This document shows, one piece after another, positions 32,107-40,249 of a stretch of 50,619 bases of DNA. Position numbers and translations under genes: made by a program. The stretch covers positions 1-50,619 of the forward strand of contig JAVBNF010000007.1 in NCBI GenBank assembly GCA_031551725.1, in the 5' to 3' direction. The stretch comes from JAVBNF01 sp031551725. GTDB taxonomy: Bacteria; Bacteroidota; Bacteroidia; Bacteroidales; P3. Below the pieces are notes generated by a model. That model made no database searches and was not told the origin of the DNA. It was given only the letters and a program-made list of their open reading frames with translations. The number at the start of each line of letters is the position of its first letter. Positions within the stretch are counted from its first letter, which is position 1.

Positions 32107-33291
32107 ATGAAAACATTAAAAATGATGATGATGCTCGTTGCTGTGTCAATTGTAGCATTTGCATGTAAAAAAGACGATGACGGTCCTGCTCCAACTCCGG
32201 TGGAAGATGGTATCTATTTGGTTGGTGAAGCATCTCCTTTCACAGAACCTGCTTTGCAAGGACAATTTACTACCACTAAAAACGAAAAAGATGGTACTGT
32301 TCGCGCTTCTATGTCTGAAATTTATGCACCTATGACTGCCGGTACTTTCTCTTTGAGAATGGTGGCTGGAGCTTCTGTATCTAATGTAGGTGGTACTTTG
32401 GTTAAAACCTATAACGGCAGTGGTGGAGACGATCAACCTAAATGCGTTGCAAATTATTACACTCCGGGCGATAATATGACGATTACAATCGCAGAGGCTG
32501 GTTTCTATCATATCGTTTACGACCAAGAGTTAAATGTAATTGTAGTTGCAAAAGTTGATTGGGGTTTGCGTGGTAGTATGAACGGCTGGGGCTTCACTAA
32601 ATTTGATGTAGCAGAAGGTTCAGACAAAAATACTTACACAATGACTGCTACCGGTGTTAAAGTAATGGGCGATTTTAAAATGGCTTATAGCACAGGCTGG
32701 AAATTAGGTATTGATGACACAACCGGTGCCGCTAATGTTAAAGTAAATACGAACTTCGGTGGTACTGTTACTTATACAGGTGGTAATGTTGTTGGCGCTA
32801 TTGGTACCATGACATTGGAAGCCGGTGGAGATAACTACACAGCTCCCGGTATGGACAAAGGTACATACACTTTTGAGTTAAAATGGACGAAAGAAAACGG
32901 ATTAACTGCAAAAATGACTAAAACTGCACCTTTCGTAGATCCGGGTGTTGAAACTTATAGTATCATTGGTAACGCTTTCAAAGTTGCGGATACAACTTCT
33001 GCTTGGGATTATGATAAAGATTTCACTAAACCATCAGCAGCTGTAAACGATGTTTACACATATACGATTTCTAACATTATTTTATTGGCTAATGGCGAAT
33101 TCAAAGTTAGACAAGACCATGATTGGGGTGTAAACTTCGGTTATGACAACTTCACACTTGCAGGTGATAAAGCCAACTTTGAAAACAATAATGGTAATAT
33201 CAAAGTTAAAACTGAAAAAACATATAACATTACAATGGATTATGACTGGAAAAACGACAAACGTACACTTACTTTCACAGTAGTTGAATAA
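32107..33291 (+). CDS. SusE/SusF-like starch-binding lipoprotein
   Basis: The 394-aa protein is a lipoprotein (lipobox AFAC) whose mature N-terminus CKKDDDG fits the Bacteroidetes lipoprotein export signal for surface display. An N-terminal domain (GIYLVGEASPFT) is followed by two or three repeated starch-binding-type modules. The module ending ANGEFKVRQDHDWGVNFGYD is highly characteristic of SusE/SusF carbohydrate-binding modules. Its likely job is holding starch at the surface for SusC/D and the amylases. SusE and SusF cannot be told apart here. A strong terminator follows 17 bp after the stop. Confidence 0.88.
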   Translation: MKTLKMMMMLVAVSIVAFACKKDDDGPAPTPVEDGIYLVGEASPFTEPALQGQFTTTKNEKDGTVRASMSEIYAPMTAGTFSLRMVAGASVSNVGGTLVKTYNGSGGDDQPKCVANYYTPGDNMTITIAEAGFYHIVYDQELNVIVVAKVDWGLRGSMNGWGFTKFDVAEGSDKNTYTMTATGVKVMGDFKMAYSTGWKLGIDDTTGAANVKVNTNFGGTVTYTGGNVVGAIGTMTLEAGGDNYTAPGMDKGTYTFELKWTKENGLTAKMTKTAPFVDPGVETYSIIGNAFKVADTTSAWDYDKDFTKPSAAVNDVYTYTISNIILLANGEFKVRQDHDWGVNFGYDNFTLAGDKANFENNNGNIKVKTEKTYNITMDYDWKNDKRTLTFTVVE

Positions 33292-33307
33292 CGTTTTGTT
33301 TTTCATT

Positions 33308-33344
33308 AAAAAAAAGCGGAATCCTTTGGGTTCCGCTTTTTTTT
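33308..33344 (+). terminator. Intrinsic terminator of the sus operon
   Basis: A run of eight A plus GCGGAA (33308-33321) pairs with TTCCGC plus eight T (33331-33344) around a 9-nt loop. This is a textbook bidirectional-looking terminator, closing susC-susD-susE/F. Confidence 0.9.
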
Positions 33345-33359
33345 GTCCATAAAAATATG

Positions 33360-33367
33360 TACATTTG
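33360..33367 (+). promoter_or_regulatory. -7 element of the export operon
   Basis: TACATTTG matches TAnnTTTG. A TTTG at 33342-33345 is only 14 nt upstream, too close for the usual spacing, so the -33 half is uncertain. The predicted leader is about 42 nt. Confidence 0.4.
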
Positions 33368-33412
33368 TAACTTATTGTAGACCCACAACGTCTTATTGAA
33401 AACACAAACCCA

Positions 33413-34093
33413 ATGGAATCGATGATAAAACTTAGCAATATCAATAAAACATATTTTAACGGTGCACCGTTGCATGTGCTTAAAGGGATTAATCTTGATA
33501 TCGCTCAAGGCGAAATGGTTTCCATCATGGGCGCCTCAGGCTCCGGAAAATCAACATTGTTGAATATTTTGGGTGTACTTGATACTTACGATAACGGCGA
33601 TTATTATTTGAATAATGTTTTGATCCGCAATTTAAGCGAAACCAAAGCCGCCGAAATTCGCAACAAAATGATCGGCTTCATCTTCCAATCCTTTAACTTG
33701 ATTTCTTTCAAAAACGCCATGGAAAATGTGGCTCTCCCTTTGTATTATCAAGGTGTTGGACGAAAGAAACGAAACCTGATGGCGATGGAATACCTCGACC
33801 GTTTAGGATTGAAAGACTGGGCCAACCACATGCCGAATGAGCTGTCGGGCGGACAAAAACAGCGTGTAGCCATTGCCCGTGCATTGATTGCTCAACCGCA
33901 AATTATTTTAGCAGATGAGCCAACCGGCGCCTTGGACAGTACAACTTCCGAAGAAGTGATGCAGATTCTCCGCGAAGTGAACCAACAAGGAATGACGATG
34001 ATTATTGTTACACACGAACGTTCCGTTGCCGATGCAACCAATAAAATCATCCACATCAAAGACGGTATTATTGAAAATATAGAAACCAAATAA
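33413..34093 (+). CDS. MacB/LolD-type ABC ATPase
   Basis: The 226-aa cytoplasmic ATPase has Walker A GASGSGKST, Q-loop FIFQSFNL, signature LSGGQKQR and Walker B IILADEPTGALDS, matching the MacB/LolD/FtsE class of mechanotransmitting exporters. ATG 33422 (MIKLSNINKTY) is an equally good start. It heads a five-gene operon with two FtsX-type permeases, a periplasmic adaptor and a TolC-like outer-membrane factor, which together would form a tripartite exporter. The exported substrate is unknown. Confidence 0.88.
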   Translation: MESMIKLSNINKTYFNGAPLHVLKGINLDIAQGEMVSIMGASGSGKSTLLNILGVLDTYDNGDYYLNNVLIRNLSETKAAEIRNKMIGFIFQSFNLISFKNAMENVALPLYYQGVGRKKRNLMAMEYLDRLGLKDWANHMPNELSGGQKQRVAIARALIAQPQIILADEPTGALDSTTSEEVMQILREVNQQGMTMIIVTHERSVADATNKIIHIKDGIIENIETK

Positions 34094-34157
34094 ATTATTA
34101 ATGGTTAATTATTAATTGTTAATGAGCTTTGCCTCCATTAAACGTTAAACATTAAAC
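34094..34157. repeat. Heptad array ATTRTTA x4, loop, NTTAAAC x3
   Basis: Four heptamers of form ATKRTTA (34094-34121) begin right after the ATPase stop. Then comes a loop ending AGCTTTGCCTCC (34125-34136) and three heptamers NTTAAAC (34137-34157). Unlike other elements, the two arms use different words and pair poorly, as if two half-elements were joined. The left half matches the element at 4454-4494 and the right half the one at 15685-15712. Confidence 0.65.
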
Positions 34158-34161
34158 AAAA

Positions 34162-35415
34162 ATGTTCGATATAGATAATTGGCAAGAAATTTTCGCGACG
34201 ATTCGCAAGAACAGATTGCGTACCTTCCTCACCGGATTTTCGGTGGCATGGGGGATTTTTATGCTTATTATCTTGTTGGCGGCAGGAAACGGCTTGAAGA
34301 ACGGTGTAACGTCGAATTTCGGAAACCGTTCGAAAAACAGCATTGAAGTGTGGCCGCGCCGTACAACTATGCCTTATCAAGGAAATCCGAAAGACCGCAG
34401 AATTCAACTGGATGAAAAAGATTTCGATTTGATTTCCGGACAGCTTGCAGAAGTGCAGGATGTATCCGGCCACGTGGGGAGTTGGCTCACGGCAAGCTAC
34501 AAGTTCGAATCCACCGGATGTGATTTTACCGGAACTTATCCCAAAGAAGCGCAGATTGCAGGCATTCGTATTAAAGATAACAAAGGCCGTTTTCTCAATG
34601 ATATTGATATGAAAGAACGCCGCAAAGTGGCGGTAATCAATAAACGTGTACAAGAAGTTTTGTTTAAAGATGAAGATCCTGTCGGCAAAATGATTACTGC
34701 AAACAGCGTCAATTTCAAAGTTATTGGTGTTTATGAAGCCGATGAATGGGGCGATTATAAAAAAGCATACATCCCTTTCACAACGGCGCAGATGCTTTTT
34801 GCAAAGGGCTGGGGCATGCATTCCATTTCTTTTACCGTAACAGGTTTGAATACAGTGGAGGAAAATAAGGTGTTTGAAGCCAAATTACGCAGAAAATTAG
34901 CGGGCTTACATCAATTCGATCCGAACGATGAAGGTGCGCTCGGCATCTGGAACATGATGGAAAATTATTTACAAACCATTGGTATTTTCAATGGAATAAG
35001 CCTGTTTGTTATGATTATCGGAATAGGAACACTCATTGCAGGTGTGGTTGGTGTAAGCAACATTATGCTGATTACCGTTCGCGAACGCACGCGCGAATTC
35101 GGCATCCGCAAAGCATTAGGTGCAACTCCGCTTTCGATTTTGAAATTGATTTTAATGGAATCCGTTTTAATAACTGCCGTTTTTGGATATGTTGGAATGA
35201 TATTTGGAATTGCCGTAACAGAAGGAATTAGTTATGTGATGCAAATGGGAGCGGAATCCGGTGGGCCGTCGGTTTTTAAAAATCCGACAGTTAATATTAA
35301 TATTGCTATCGGCGCAACCATTTTGTTGATGATTGCCGGTGTTGTTGCCGGTTATTTTCCCGCAAGGAGAGCCGTAAAAATAACCGCCGTAGAAGCTATG
35401 CGCACAAATGAATAA
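34162..35415 (+). CDS. MacB/FtsX-type ABC permease (first)
   Basis: The 417-aa protein has the MacB_PCD/FtsX layout: one N-terminal membrane segment (about residues 20-45), a periplasmic domain of about 230 residues, then three C-terminal segments with the conserved GVVGVSNIMLITVRERTREF block and RKALGATP. These permeases do not pass substrate through the inner membrane but drive a periplasmic pump. It ends MRTNE. A similar but non-identical permease follows, so the pair probably works as a heterodimer. Confidence 0.88.
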   Translation: MFDIDNWQEIFATIRKNRLRTFLTGFSVAWGIFMLIILLAAGNGLKNGVTSNFGNRSKNSIEVWPRRTTMPYQGNPKDRRIQLDEKDFDLISGQLAEVQDVSGHVGSWLTASYKFESTGCDFTGTYPKEAQIAGIRIKDNKGRFLNDIDMKERRKVAVINKRVQEVLFKDEDPVGKMITANSVNFKVIGVYEADEWGDYKKAYIPFTTAQMLFAKGWGMHSISFTVTGLNTVEENKVFEAKLRRKLAGLHQFDPNDEGALGIWNMMENYLQTIGIFNGISLFVMIIGIGTLIAGVVGVSNIMLITVRERTREFGIRKALGATPLSILKLILMESVLITAVFGYVGMIFGIAVTEGISYVMQMGAESGGPSVFKNPTVNINIAIGATILLMIAGVVAGYFPARRAVKITAVEAMRTNE

Positions 35416-35416
35416 T

Positions 35417-35477
35417 GTAGGGGCGGACCCACGTGTCCGCCTAAATAAATATGTAAGGGCTGGCCTTGCGCCTGCCC
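35417..35477. repeat. Two tandem GTARGGGC hairpins between the permeases
   Basis: Unit 1 begins GTAGGGGC; its stem GGCGGAC (35422-35428) pairs with GTCCGCC (35435-35441). Unit 2 begins GTAAGGGC; GGGCTGGC (35457-35464) pairs with GCCTGCCC (35470-35477) with one mismatch. The two units have similar heads and different stems. The gap contains no gene. Confidence 0.6.
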
Positions 35478-35490
35478 ATTTATAAATAAA

Positions 35491-36750
35491 ATGTTCGACC
35501 TCGATAGATTTCAAGAAATATGGGTAACCATCACCCGCAACAAAACCCGCAGTTTGCTGACGGGCTTCGGGGTGTTTTGGGGTATCTTCATGCTGGTGAT
35601 CATGCTTGGCGCCGGACAAGGTTTGCAACGTGGAATTATGCATGGTATTGACGGATTTGCAACCAATTCCTGCTTTATTTACGATAGTCAAACCAGCGAA
35701 CCTTACAAAGGTTTTAAAAAAGGCCACTATTGGAAAATTCATAATCGCGATTTGGAAATTGCAAAAAAAATGATTCCCGAAATAGATGTAATTTCGCCGA
35801 TGTTGTGGGGAAATCGATCGACCAACAATGTTGTTCGAAACGATAAAGCCGGCACATTCGGCGTAGAAGGCCGCAATCCCAACTACGAGGAAATCGAAAT
35901 GCAGCGGATGCAGTATGGACGTTATATCAATGATATCGATATTCAATACAAGCGCAAAGTTTGTGTAATTGGCACCAATGTTTACGATGCATTATTCAAA
36001 AAAGATGAAAATCCGATCGGGCAGTATATCCGTGTAAATGGAATTTATTATCAGGTAATCGGTGTTGGAAAAGGAGTGTCGAACATCAATATCGGCGGGC
36101 GTTCGTCGGAAACCGTTTATCTGCCGTTTTCAACTTTGCAGCAAATCGAGAATCAAGGAGATATTGTGCACATGGTTGCTGCTACTGCGAAAAAAGGAGT
36201 GAAGGTAAGCGAAATCGAAGAGAAAATTAAAGCCGTATTTCGTGCACAAAATAGCATTTCGCCCACGGATATAAAGGCTGTGGGCTCATTTAATTTGGAA
36301 GAACAATTTAAAATGTTTTCCAATTTGTTTTTGGGAATTTCAATATTGATATGGATTGTAGGACTTGGCACACTTCTTGCGGGAGTTGTCGGTGTGAGTA
36401 ACATCATGTTGGTAACGGTAAAAGAAAGAACGCGCGAAATCGGCGTACGCCGTGCATTAGGCGCCAAGCCGAAAGTGATTTTGACGCAAATCATGTCTGA
36501 AAGTTTATTGCTCACAACCATGGCCGGCGTTTTGGGATTGTGCTTGGGAGTTGCTATTTTGGTATTGGTAGATAAAGGTTTACAGGCGATGCCTGATGAT
36601 AAAAATATGTTTTTCAGGGAACCGATTGTACCTTTTGTAACAGCCGTTTGGTCAACATTGGTATTGTTGTTTTCGGGATTATTGGCAGGAGCCATTCCCG
36701 CATGGAGGGCATTGCAAATCAAGGCTATTGACGCTATTAGGGAAGAATAA
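35491..36750 (+). CDS. MacB/FtsX-type ABC permease (second)
   Basis: The 419-aa protein has the same topology as the preceding permease: an N-terminal anchor (ITRNKTRSLLTGFGVFWGIFM), a periplasmic domain, and three C-terminal segments with GVVGVSNIMLVTVKERTREI and RRALGAKP. The two proteins start similarly (MFDxDxxQEI) and align along most of their length, so they probably arose by duplication and form a heterodimer with the single ATPase. It sits in the operon between the first permease and the adaptor gene. Confidence 0.88.
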   Translation: MFDLDRFQEIWVTITRNKTRSLLTGFGVFWGIFMLVIMLGAGQGLQRGIMHGIDGFATNSCFIYDSQTSEPYKGFKKGHYWKIHNRDLEIAKKMIPEIDVISPMLWGNRSTNNVVRNDKAGTFGVEGRNPNYEEIEMQRMQYGRYINDIDIQYKRKVCVIGTNVYDALFKKDENPIGQYIRVNGIYYQVIGVGKGVSNINIGGRSSETVYLPFSTLQQIENQGDIVHMVAATAKKGVKVSEIEEKIKAVFRAQNSISPTDIKAVGSFNLEEQFKMFSNLFLGISILIWIVGLGTLLAGVVGVSNIMLVTVKERTREIGVRRALGAKPKVILTQIMSESLLLTTMAGVLGLCLGVAILVLVDKGLQAMPDDKNMFFREPIVPFVTAVWSTLVLLFSGLLAGAIPAWRALQIKAIDAIREE

Positions 36751-36787
36751 ATTTCGAATTTCGGATTTCGTATTGGGAATCCGAAAT
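36750..36787. repeat. AATTTCG heptad hairpin
   Basis: Heptamers AATTTCG, AATTTCG and GATTTCG (36750-36770) overlap the last base of the permease stop codon. AATCCGAAAT (36778-36787) is the exact complement of 36758-36767. It is a short member of the word-array hairpin family. Confidence 0.6.
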
Positions 36788-36810
36788 AAAGTAATTAAAA
36801 ATATGTTGAT

Positions 36811-37929
36811 ATGAAAAAGATAGGAAGAATCATTTTGTTTGTGTTTATCGGGGCTATCGTACTCGGAACGTTCGCTTTTTTATGGAAAAAATCGCGTCCG
36901 GTGATTACCGAATATGAAATTATAACTCCCGAAAAAGGAACAATTGAAAATAAAACGGTGGCTACCGGAAAAGTAGAACCGCGCGATGAAATCTTAATCA
37001 AACCGCAAATTTCCGGCATTGTTTCCGAGGTGTTGAAAGAAGCCGGCGAATCAGTACAGGCCGGCGAGGTTATTGCAAAAGTGAAAGTAATTCCGGAAAT
37101 GGGACAGCTCAATGCTGCCGAATCGCGTTTGCGTGTAGCCGATATCAATCTCGAACAAATCAAGTTGGAATACGACCGTCAAACGACATTGTTTAAAAAA
37201 GGCGTGATTTCGAAAGAAGAATACGAAACTACGCAAACCAATTACAAAAAGGCGAAAGAAGAACGCGAAAACGCACAAGATGCTTTGGATATCGTGAAAG
37301 ACGGTATTTCCAAACGTTATGCCAAATTGAGCAACACGCAAATCCGTTCAACCATTACTGGTATGATTTTGGATGTGCCGATTAAAGTTGGAAATTCCGT
37401 TATTCAATCGAATACCTTTAACGATGGCACTACCATTGCATCTGTGGCCGATATGGGCGACATGATTTTCCGTGGAAAAATTGACGAAACCGAAGTAGGA
37501 CGTGTGAAAGAAGGTATGAATATAATGCTTATCGTGGGTGCATTGAATAGTGAAAAAATTCCGGCAACACTCGAATATGTGGCTCCGAAAGGCGTTGAAG
37601 AAAACGGCGCCGTACTTTTTGAAATCAAAGCTGCCGCTAAAATCCCGAAAGGTGTTTTTATCCGTGCAGGCTACAGCGCCAATGCCGAAATCGTTTTGGC
37701 GAAAGCCGACAGCGTGATTACGATTCCCGAAAGCTGTGTGGAATTCAGCAACGATTCCGCTTTTGTTTATATTATGAAAAAAGAGAAACCGCAGGAATTC
37801 GATAAAAAACATGTAGAAACCGGACTGTCAGACGGCATCAAAATTGAAATCAAAAAAGGACTTGCGCTTAAAGAAAAAGTGCGCGGAAATGCCATCGATC
37901 CGAAAGCCAAGAAAGATATGCCTAAATAA
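36811..37929 (+). CDS. MacA/HlyD-type periplasmic adaptor
   Basis: The 372-aa membrane-fusion protein is anchored by an N-terminal segment (about residues 5-27). A lipoyl/barrel-sandwich half (TVATGKVEPRDEILIKPQISG, GEVIAKVKVIP) is split by a coiled-coil hairpin (about residues 90-165), followed by the second lipoyl half and a beta-barrel domain. The family bridges inner-membrane pump and TolC channel across the periplasm. Its place between the permeases and the tolC-like gene fits a MacAB-TolC-type exporter. Confidence 0.88.
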   Translation: MKKIGRIILFVFIGAIVLGTFAFLWKKSRPVITEYEIITPEKGTIENKTVATGKVEPRDEILIKPQISGIVSEVLKEAGESVQAGEVIAKVKVIPEMGQLNAAESRLRVADINLEQIKLEYDRQTTLFKKGVISKEEYETTQTNYKKAKEERENAQDALDIVKDGISKRYAKLSNTQIRSTITGMILDVPIKVGNSVIQSNTFNDGTTIASVADMGDMIFRGKIDETEVGRVKEGMNIMLIVGALNSEKIPATLEYVAPKGVEENGAVLFEIKAAAKIPKGVFIRAGYSANAEIVLAKADSVITIPESCVEFSNDSAFVYIMKKEKPQEFDKKHVETGLSDGIKIEIKKGLALKEKVRGNAIDPKAKKDMPK

Positions 37930-37951
37930 GCATGTTTAAATTTTTAAAGAA

Positions 37952-39301
37952 ATGAAATTAAGATTTTTAATCATCGGAATATGTTTGTTTTGCACAAATG
38001 TTTTTGCGCAGGAAGCACCGAAAATGTGGTCGTTGGAAGACTGCATCAACTACGCGCTCGAACATAATATTTCTGCAAAACAATTGCAATTGCAACAGCA
38101 AAATGCGGAAGTAAATCTGCATACGGCCAAAATGAGCCGCTTGCCGGATTTGCGCGCAGGAGTGGGGCAAAATTGGAATTTTGGACGTACGAATAACAAT
38201 GAATTGGGCGTGTATCAAAACCAAACCATCTCAAATTCGAATTTCTCGCTGTCCAGCTCAATGAATTTGTTTAACGGTTTTAAAGTTGAAAATCAAGTTG
38301 AAAAAAGCAAACTTGATTTGGCTGCAGCCACACAACAATTTGAAAAAGCAAAAGAAGATTTGGCATTAAACATTGCGTCTTTGTTTTTGCAAGTATTGTT
38401 TAACAAAGAAATTTTGCGTGTAAATGAAGAACAATTTAATTTAACCACGCAGCAGGAAGATCGCACGAAAAAACTTTTGGAAGCGGGAAAAGTTTCCGCT
38501 TCGCAATTATACGATGTTCAAGCACAGTTGGCGCAAGACGAAGTGAATGTGACCCAAGCGAAAAATACATTGATGCTTTCGTTACTCGATTTGGCGCAAA
38601 GCCTGGAACTTGAAAATGCAATGTTTTTTGACGTGCAAGCGCCCGGATTGGACAGCGTTTCGCAAGAATATATGAACACGCTGATGGCTCCCGACGCAGT
38701 ATATTCGAATGCTGTGAATATCAAACCCGGCATTAAACAACAACAATATCTACTTGAAAGTTATAAACGTGATTTGAAAATGGCGCAATCCGGATATTAT
38801 CCTGCATTGAGTTTGTATTTATCTTACGGAAATAATTATTTCTATAACTACAATGCTACGGAGTTGTTGCCGAACCAATCATTTAGCGACCAAATCAAAA
38901 ATAATGGGGGAGAAGCAATTGGTTTAAATTTGAATATTCCGATTTTTAATCGTTATCAGGTAAAAAATCAGGTGCAATCTACACAGTTATCTATTTCCAG
39001 ACAAGAACTGGAATTGGAAAATGCAAAAAAATCATTGTACAAAGAAATTCAAACGGCTTATGCGAATGCCACGGCAGCGCGCGAGAAATATCACTCGTCC
39101 GAACGAGCGGTGAAGGCTTCTGAGGAGGCTTTGAAATATGCACAGGAACGTTACGATGTCGGAAAACTTTCCGCATTTGAATTCGAACAGGCGAAAAACA
39201 AATTAATCCAAAGCCGTTCTTCCCAAATCCAATCCAAGTACGAGTATATTTTCCGCACGAAGATTTTGGATTTCTATAATGGAATTCCTATCAAGCTATA
39301 A
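37952..39301 (+). CDS. TolC-family outer-membrane efflux protein
   Basis: The 449-aa protein has a signal peptide (cleavage near NVFAQ) and two tandem outer-membrane-efflux-protein repeats of long alpha-helices and short barrel strands. Family features include the N-terminal MWSLEDCINYALEHN and the C-terminal ALKYAQERYDVGKLSAFEFEQAK. It would form the trimeric channel for the upstream adaptor and pump. It is the last gene of the operon, with 22 bp to the adaptor gene. The -33 element of the next gene begins at its stop codon. Confidence 0.9.
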   Translation: MKLRFLIIGICLFCTNVFAQEAPKMWSLEDCINYALEHNISAKQLQLQQQNAEVNLHTAKMSRLPDLRAGVGQNWNFGRTNNNELGVYQNQTISNSNFSLSSSMNLFNGFKVENQVEKSKLDLAAATQQFEKAKEDLALNIASLFLQVLFNKEILRVNEEQFNLTTQQEDRTKKLLEAGKVSASQLYDVQAQLAQDEVNVTQAKNTLMLSLLDLAQSLELENAMFFDVQAPGLDSVSQEYMNTLMAPDAVYSNAVNIKPGIKQQQYLLESYKRDLKMAQSGYYPALSLYLSYGNNYFYNYNATELLPNQSFSDQIKNNGGEAIGLNLNIPIFNRYQVKNQVQSTQLSISRQELELENAKKSLYKEIQTAYANATAAREKYHSSERAVKASEEALKYAQERYDVGKLSAFEFEQAKNKLIQSRSSQIQSKYEYIFRTKILDFYNGIPIKL

Positions 39302-39333
39302 TTTGCGCTTTTGTGAAGAAAGTTTTATCTTTG
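39302..39333 (+). promoter_or_regulatory. LD-carboxypeptidase promoter abutting the start codon
   Basis: TTTG (39302-39305), 20-nt spacer, TATCTTTG (39326-39333) is a full consensus match. Predicted transcription starts near 39337 and the ATG is at 39338, so the message should be leaderless. Confidence 0.6.
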
Positions 39334-39337
39334 TATT

Positions 39338-40249
39338 ATGAAAAATATAATACCTTCTTTCCTCAAATCCGGCGACAAAATTGGAATCATCGCCACAGCC
39401 CGTAAAATTTCGCAAGAAGAAGTTTTACCTGCCGTTAAAATGCTTGAATCTTGGGGCTTGGAAGTTATTTTAGGTAAAAATCTGTTTGCAGAAAACTGTC
39501 AATTTGCCGGAACGGATGCTCAAAGAGCGCAAGATTTGCAATCGATGCTCGATAATCCAGAAATCAAGGCAATTCTTTGTGCCCGAGGAGGGTATGGAAC
39601 TGTTCGGATTATTGATCAAATTAATTTCGATAATTTTAAGAAAAATCCGAAATGGCTTGTCGGTTATAGTGATGTAACTGTATTACACGCTCATATTACC
39701 CAAAATACGGGTGTACAAACCTTGCATGCAACCATGCCGATTAATTTTCCGAAAGACGGTAGCGAAAATGGCGCTGTTCGTGCATTGAAAAAACAATTGT
39801 TCGGCGATAAAAATCTGATTGTTACTCATCCACATAAACTTAACCGTCAAGGCGAATGCAAAGGCGAGTTAATGGGTGGAAATCTCTCTATATTATATAG
39901 TTTACTTGGCTCAAATTCGGATATTGATACTTCTGAAAAGATTCTTTTTATCGAAGATCTTGATGAATATTTGTATCACATAGACCGCATGATGATGGCG
40001 TTGAAACGCGCCGGAAAGCTCAATAAATTAGCAGGATTGATTGTTGGCGGCATGTCGGATATGAATGATAATACCGTACCTTTTGGCGAAACAGCGGAAG
40101 AAGTTATTGCCCGTATTGTTTCAGAATACAATTATCCGGTATGTTTTGGCTTTTTAGCAGGACATATTGAGCATAATCTTGCCATTCGGATGGGAGCGGA
40201 AACCGAGCTTCAAATTTTTGACAATCGGGTAACTTTTTTACAAAGTTAA
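39338..40249 (+). CDS. LD-carboxypeptidase (S66 family)
   Basis: The 303-aa cytoplasmic serine peptidase of family S66 trims the terminal D-Ala from muropeptide tetrapeptides during peptidoglycan recycling. ARGGYGTVRI and WLVGYSDVT carry the oxyanion-loop and nucleophile Ser. FIEDLDEYLYHIDR supplies the catalytic Glu, and FGFLAGHIEHN the His. Length is usual. A microcin-C-immunity-like (MccF) role is the alternative within S66, but less likely. Its last 12 bp overlap the 3' end of the convergent ATPase gene. Confidence 0.88.
   Translation: MKNIIPSFLKSGDKIGIIATARKISQEEVLPAVKMLESWGLEVILGKNLFAENCQFAGTDAQRAQDLQSMLDNPEIKAILCARGGYGTVRIIDQINFDNFKKNPKWLVGYSDVTVLHAHITQNTGVQTLHATMPINFPKDGSENGAVRALKKQLFGDKNLIVTHPHKLNRQGECKGELMGGNLSILYSLLGSNSDIDTSEKILFIEDLDEYLYHIDRMMMALKRAGKLNKLAGLIVGGMSDMNDNTVPFGETAEEVIARIVSEYNYPVCFGFLAGHIEHNLAIRMGAETELQIFDNRVTFLQS

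Noticed and set aside
33413..39301. Lol lipoprotein-release system
   Set aside because: The ATPase resembles LolD, but the HlyD/MacA-type adaptor and TolC-like gene in the same operon fit a MacAB-TolC-type exporter better.
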